NCBI GenBank assembly: GCA_008729055.1
Contig: SDUX01000150.1
Coordinates: 9,077-73,076, forward strand
Reading direction: 5' to 3'
Length of the DNA stretch: 64,000 nucleotides
Source of the DNA: Pyropia haitanensis
Taxonomy: Eukaryota > Rhodophyta > Bangiophyceae > Bangiales > Bangiaceae
Part shown: one piece after another, positions 60,148-64,000 of the stretch
How the letters are laid out: every line of letters starts with the position of its first letter
Position numbering within the stretch: position 1 is the first letter of the stretch
Made by a program: the position numbers and the translations under genes
Notes under the pieces: model-generated
Seen by the model: only the letters and a program-made list of their open reading frames with translations
Database searches by the model: none
What the model was told of the DNA's origin: nothing

Positions 60148-63100
60148 AGCAGCAACAATCCTCAACATCTGTGAAAGACGCTCCTTCGGTTCCTGAAAAT
60201 ATGTCGTCACCATTTGAAGGCCCGCGACTCGGGCTTCTGCTTTCTACTGCTTCTGTCAATGGAAAAGTTGTTAAGGTGCTGTTCGACGACGGATCTCCCA
60301 TCAACGTCGTCTCAAGGCGCCTCGTTACCTCCTTGCATGTGAAAACGAAAGGAACGGACTTCGCGGCAAGCATGCCCGATGGCCGCTCCCATGTCCTCGC
60401 TGAAACCGTTGACCCTCTTGAGATTCACATCGGACCGTACCAAGAGCGACTTCGGTTTGCTGTTTGTGAATTGAGCGCGTACGACCTCATCCTGGGAAAG
60501 AAGTGGCGCGATGACAAGGACGCCAAAATCAACAACAAGAAAAACAAGATCTCCTTCAAGTTCAACCACAAGAACATTTCTATCACTGCCTCCCTCAAGA
60601 AGCCCGAAGCTCTGATCAGTCGGCAACGCCTTGCTCGGGACCTCGTTCAAAGGTGCCCTGTTTTTGCCATCTACCTGCAGTCGGAAGATCCCTCTAGCAC
60701 CTTCGACATTAACGCCATTACGATGGGACAAGGCGAAGACAAGAAAGAAGTTCAAGAGATTCTCAAAGAGTACGCTGACGTTTTCCCAGACGAGCTCCCC
60801 GACGGACTCCCTCCTGAGCGCAGTCACAAATTTAGCATCAAGCTGACCGATGACGCCCAACCGCGTCGTAGCGGAATTTACCGACTAGCCGAATGGGAGC
60901 TCGAAGAACTCAAGACTCAACTGGCCGGCCTCATAAGGAAGGGATTCATCCAACCAAGCACCTCACCGTGGGGCTCTTCCGTCCTCTTTGCGGCGAAGAA
61001 GGACGGTGGCTGGCGAATGTGCATCGACTACAGGGCCCTGAACAAGGCTACTATCAAGAACGCGTACCCACTACCACGCATCGACGACATCTTTGACCAA
61101 TTGCGAAAGGCCAAGTACTTTACAAAGATCGACCTCCGCTCTGGCTATCACCAGATTCGCCTTGACCCAGAAACAATACCTTTGACGGCGGTTCGAACCA
61201 AGTACGGATTCTATGAGTTCACCGTCGTACCCTTTGGTCTGACAAATGCACCCGCGGTCTTCATGAACCTAATGAACGATGTCTTCCGACCCTATCTGTA
61301 CGACTTCATCTGTGTCTACCTCGACGACATCCTAGTCTACAGCGAAACTTACGACGATCACCTCAAGCACCTACGATTAGCACTCGAGAAATTACGAGAA
61401 CACAAGCTCTACGCCAAGCTGAGCAAGTGCCAGTTCGCTCGAACTACTGTGGACTACCTTGGCCACGTCATCTCCGAGAAAGGCTTCTCTATGGAAGACT
61501 ACAAGGTCCAAGCCATCCGTACGTGGGCAACACCGAGGAGCAAAAAGGATGTACAATCTTTCCTCGGTATGGTCAACTTCTATCGAAGATTCATCAAGGG
61601 CATGGCTGCCGTAGCTACGCCGCGAACGAGGCTGACTGGGAATGTCGACTTCGAGTGGACACCCGACGCCCAGAAAGCCTTTGAGCAGCTGCAGGACCTA
61701 ACGACAAGCGCACCGGTGCTAAGGCCTTTCGACAAGAGATACCCAATCTACGTGTCTACAGATGCCAGCGGGTATGCTGTGGGCGCAGTCCTTGAGCAAG
61801 ATGATGGACGCGGACGGCGTCCAGTGGCGTACTTCTCGTTAACCCTCAACATCCACGAGCAGCGCTACAGCATTCGTGAAAGAGAACTGCTTGCAGTCGT
61901 ACAAGCTATCCGGCATTGGCGCTGCTACCTCTACGGAAGACCCTTTGAGGTCCACACCGACCATGAGTCCCTGAGATACCTAAGCACCCAAGAGAAGCTG
62001 AACGATCGCCAAGTCAAGTGGCTGGAGTTTCTGGACCAGTTCCAGTTCAAGATTGTCCCAATCAAGGGCACTTCGAACCCCGTGGCTGATGCCCTTTCCA
62101 GGCAGCCACAAGATGCTCCCGACAAGCACGCCCCCAATCAAGGCATTCTTAGTCGCGTGCTGACCAAGACCATTGAAGAACTCCCCAAGAAAACTGAAAT
62201 CAACAACCTCATGACCATCAACCAAAGTGATCAAGACCTTGCCACCTTAAGACAAGAGTACGACGCGGACCCCGAGTTTGCCGACCTAGTCAAAGACCCG
62301 GTATCTCCCTACCGGCTACACATGAGGTTGTTGAAACGAGGTGACCGTACGTGTATCCCCGTCGGTACTCTACGCCAAAGACTACTCCACGACTACCATG
62401 ATGTCCCGTGCCAAGGGCACATGGGAGTCAAGAAAACAACCAAGGTTATCTCTTCCAAGTACTACTGGAAGACAATGCGGAAAGACATCCAAAGATACGT
62501 ACAAACATGTGATTTGTGCCAGCGGAACAAGGCTAGCACCCATTCACCTCTGGGTCACCTCAAACCTTTGGACCCCCCGAGCCAACGATGGGCAAGTGTC
62601 TCCATGGACTTTATCACGCCTCTTCCTCTGACTCCAAGAGGCCACAACGGGATTTACGTCGTTGTCGACCGCCTCTCCAAGATGATTCGCCTCGCCCCTA
62701 TGAAGCCAGACTGTACGGCGCCAGTCGCAGCTCAGCTCTACCATGATCACGTCTATCGACACCACGGACTCCCAGCTGATGTTGTCTGCGACAGGGACCG
62801 CATTTTCTTCTCCAACTTCTGGCAGTCGCTCACGGAGATTCTCAAGGTCAAGATCAAGGCCTCTTCAGCGTACCACCCGCAAACCGACGGACAAACTGAG
62901 ATCATGAACAAGAAGATCGAAGAAATCCTGCGAAACTTTGTCAACCATCACCAAGGCGATTGGGACCTCTTTCTGGTTGCTGCCGAAGTAGCCTACAACC
63001 GGTCGCCAAATGCTGTTACAACGTACTCCCCTTTCTTCCTGAACTACGGATTCGAACCTAAGACGGTACCAATGGACATCCTCGAAAACTCAGAGTCAAG

Positions 63101-63662
63101 CATGCCTGCAGTGTCTGACTGGCTAAGCGGTCTCCAACATGCTCAAGAGACTGCCATCTCAGCCATCAAGAGTGCAAATGAGGCGCGCTCGGCGTACGCA
63201 AATCGCCATCGCCGACCTTGCAAGATCGCCGTGGACGATCTGGTGCTACTAAGTACCAAACACCTTATGCCAGATGCTTTCCAAGGCGCTCGCAAGCTGA
63301 TGCCCAAGTACTCAGGACCGTACCGCGTCACTGAGAGTATCAACGATGTGACGTTCCGCCTGGATCTTCCCCAAGCGGTGCTCGATCGCAAGGTTCACAA
63401 CGCCTTTCATGCGAGCTTGCTGAAGCCGTACCGCGCTGATCCTTATGGCCGACTTCCTCCCGTTCCGCCTCCGGTGGCATTTCCGGACGGTTCTGTCGAG
63501 TACGAAGTCGACTCCATCATAAGGTCACGAAAGCGCCGTGGACGACTACAGTACCTGGTCAAGTGGAAAGGCTGTGACGTCAGCGAGAACTCCTGGCTGA
63601 CCAAGCAAGACCTTGCGAACGCACCTGAGGTGTTGGACGCTTTCCTGCGCCGCGCGTCCTAA
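60120..63662 (+). CDS. Pol polyprotein (PR-RT-RH-IN-chromodomain)
   Basis: The frame is open from 60,120 for 1,180 codons, overlaps gag by 28 bases and lies -1 to it, so it is made as Gag-Pol. Numbering from 60,120: an aspartic protease loop [12 protein letters not shown] has D56-D57-G58, where most relatives have DSG or DTG. Reverse transcriptase (about 265-445) has DLRSGYHQI and YLDD at 400-403. RNase H starts at about 540 ([11 protein letters not shown]548). Integrase has its HHCC finger at about 755-800 and catalytic D830, D891 and E927 (D-x35-E). A chromodomain fills 1,128-1,180 (YEVDSII, YLVKWKG, SENSW). Together these copy the RNA to DNA and insert it; the chromodomain likely guides insertion to marked chromatin. 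No internal stop or frameshift is seen; stop TAA at 63,660-63,662. Confidence 0.96.
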   Translation, partial: GLPKRPAELKQQQSSTSVKDAPSVPENMSSPFEGPRLGLLLSTASVNGKVVKVLFDDGSPINVVSRRLVTSLHVKTKGTDFAASMPDGRSHVLAETVDPLEIHIGPYQERLRFAVCELSAYDLILGKKWRDDKDAKINNKKNKISFKFNHKNISITASLKKPEALISRQRLARDLVQRCPVFAIYLQSEDPSSTFDINAITMGQGEDKKEVQEILKEYADVFPDELPDGLPPERSHKFSIKLTDDAQPRRSGIYRLAEWELEELKTQLAGLIRKGFIQPSTSPWGSSVLFAAKKDGGWRMCIDYRALNKATIKNAYPLPRIDDIFDQLRKAKYFTKIDLRSGYHQIRLDPETIPLTAVRTKYGFYEFTVVPFGLTNAPAVFMNLMNDVFRPYLYDFICVYLDDILVYSETYDDHLKHLRLALEKLREHKLYAKLSKCQFARTTVDYLGHVISEKGFSMEDYKVQAIRTWATPRSKKDVQSFLGMVNFYRRFIKGMAAVATPRTRLTGNVDFEWTPDAQKAFEQLQDLTTSAPVLRPFDKRYPIYVSTDASGYAVGAVLEQDDGRGRRPVAYFSLTLNIHEQRYSIRERELLAVVQAIRHWRCYLYGRPFEVHTDHESLRYLSTQEKLNDRQVKWLEFLDQFQFKIVPIKGTSNPVADALSRQPQDAPDKHAPNQGILSRVLTKTIEELPKKTEINNLMTINQSDQDLATLRQEYDADPEFADLVKDPVSPYRLHMRLLKRGDRTCIPVGTLRQRLLHDYHDVPCQGHMGVKKTTKVISSKYYWKTMRKDIQRYVQTCDLCQRNKASTHSPLGHLKPLDPPSQRWASVSMDFITPLPLTPRGHNGIYVVVDRLSKMIRLAPMKPDCTAPVAAQLYHDHVYRHHGLPADVVCDRDRIFFSNFWQSLTEILKVKIKASSAYHPQTDGQTEIMNKKIEEILRNFVNHHQGDWDLFLVAAEVAYNRSPNAVTTYSPFFLNYGFEPKTVPMDILENSESSMPAVSDWLSGLQHAQETAISAIKSANEARSAYANRHRRPCKIAVDDLVLLSTKHLMPDAFQGARKLMPKYSGPYRVTESINDVTFRLDLPQAVLDRKVHNAFHASLLKPYRADPYGRLPPVPPPVAFPDGSVEYEVDSIIRSRKRRGRLQYLVKWKGCDVSENSWLTKQDLANAPEVLDAFLRRAS
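60126..60132 (+). promoter_or_regulatory. -1 ribosomal frameshift slippery heptamer
   Basis: In gag frame the bases read C CCA AAA, the X XXY YYZ pattern. A slip back by one base moves ribosomes into the pol frame, which is open from 60,120. Seven bases on starts a stem of 10 bp: GGAACTGAAG (60,140-60,149) pairs with CTTCGGTTCC (60,184-60,193), with one G-U pair. The gag TGA lies within the 5' arm. Confidence 0.85.
60140..60193 (+). promoter_or_regulatory. Frameshift-stimulating stem-loop
   Basis: A 10-bp stem with a 34-base loop (60,150-60,183), placed 7 bases after the slippery site, the usual spacing for -1 frameshifting. A pseudoknot between the loop and downstream sequence is possible but not established here. 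Confidence 0.7.
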
Positions 63663-63673
63663 GGGGGGGGAGG
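63661..63673 (+). other. Polypurine tract
   Basis: AAGGGGGGGGAGG directly abuts the 3' LTR and overlaps the last bases of the pol stop codon. It is the expected primer for plus-strand DNA synthesis. Confidence 0.9.
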
Positions 63674-64000
63674 TGTAAGGATATGCCCCTTAAATCCCCA
63701 AGACTGGAGCCTAGGGGATAAGGACTGGGGCCTCTCCTTCCCTGTCCTTCTCAGCCAACTCCTTCCAAGACGCATCAACTCCAAAGTAATCTGGGGCATG
63801 CCGCGGTGTCCGTCCGATAATCTACTACTAACGGACGGTCAGCACGGGAGCCGCGGATTGGCTAACCGACACTACCCTGACTCATCTGCCGACGGGTACA
63901 GTCTCCAACGGATCAACGGACTAACGGACCAAAAGACGAGCCACATCTCTGACGCGTCAGCAAGCCGGAACAATCTCCCCGTGGACCAATGGGAGCGACA
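63674..64000 (+). repeat. 3' LTR, truncated by the window end
   Basis: Begins TGTAAGGATATG and repeats 57,168-57,494 over all 327 visible bases with no difference that I can see. The remainder, including the TATA box copy and the target-site duplication, lies outside. Confidence 0.95.

Larger units (their letters stand above)
57168..64000 (+). mobile_element. Chromodomain Ty3/gypsy LTR retrotransposon, near-complete
   Basis: Order: 5' LTR, primer-binding site, long leader with an extra ORF, gag, pol (PR-RT-RH-IN-chromodomain), polypurine tract and 3' LTR start. The integrase lies after RT/RNase H and carries a C-terminal chromodomain, so it is a chromovirus of the Ty3/gypsy (Metaviridae) group. 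gag and pol have no internal stops; protein integrity and identical visible LTR sequence imply a recent insertion. The element interrupts a hAT-like gene; the 5 bases before it are AACAT, and the matching target duplication would lie just after the 3' LTR, beyond the window. If the LTR is about 861 bp the element is about 7.4 kb. Confidence 0.95.

Overview
The window is nuclear DNA from a GC-rich eukaryote. It holds a long satellite array, a spliced gene with one 204-bp intron, a hAT-type transposase gene and a chromodomain Ty3/gypsy LTR retrotransposon. The very high GC, the Ala/Gly/Pro/Arg-rich coding fragments, the long G and C runs and the scarcity of introns suggest a bangiophyte red alga (Porphyra/Pyropia type). 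That placement is inference; another GC-rich alga or protist is possible.

Layout. 1-29,655: tandem satellite, unit about 688 bp (43 unit starts), each unit carrying two related 172-bp sub-repeats and three CACGTG palindromes. 29,656-34,153: GC-rich non-satellite segment X, copy 1. 34,154-38,655: six more satellite units. 38,656-43,214: segment X, copy 2, running on into flanking DNA. The stretch 25,152-34,153 reappears almost unchanged as 34,154-43,214, so this is a head-to-tail duplication of about 9 kb (or an assembly duplication). X carries degraded-looking coding fragments that read better in copy 2.

43,383-46,421 is mostly unrecognised intergenic DNA with inverted repeats and a strong hairpin. 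46,422-49,595 is a two-exon gene for a protein of about 989 residues: coiled coil, P-loop NTPase and a C-terminal restriction-endonuclease-like segment, an architecture resembling the Crinkler/RHS class. 49,596-56,100 is very GC-rich and holds broken coding fragments: a type II membrane glycosyltransferase-like N-terminus on the minus strand and a frameshifted DDB1/CPSF-A-like (MMS1_N) beta-propeller fragment.

56,101-57,167 is the 5' part of a BED-finger hAT-like transposase gene. An LTR retrotransposon (57,168 to beyond the window end) interrupts it. The visible 327 bp of the 3' LTR match the 5' LTR without a difference I could find, so the insertion is young. The element has gag and, in the -1 frame, pol (protease, RT, RNase H, integrase, chromodomain). 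A textbook -1 frameshift signal joins them: slippery heptamer CCCAAAA, 7-nt spacer and a 10-bp stem that contains the gag stop. Its leader also holds an unusual ORF with two C2H2 fingers.

Together, a homogenised satellite with nucleosome-sized sub-repeats, segmental duplication, nested transposons and decayed genes look like pericentromeric or other heterochromatic DNA.
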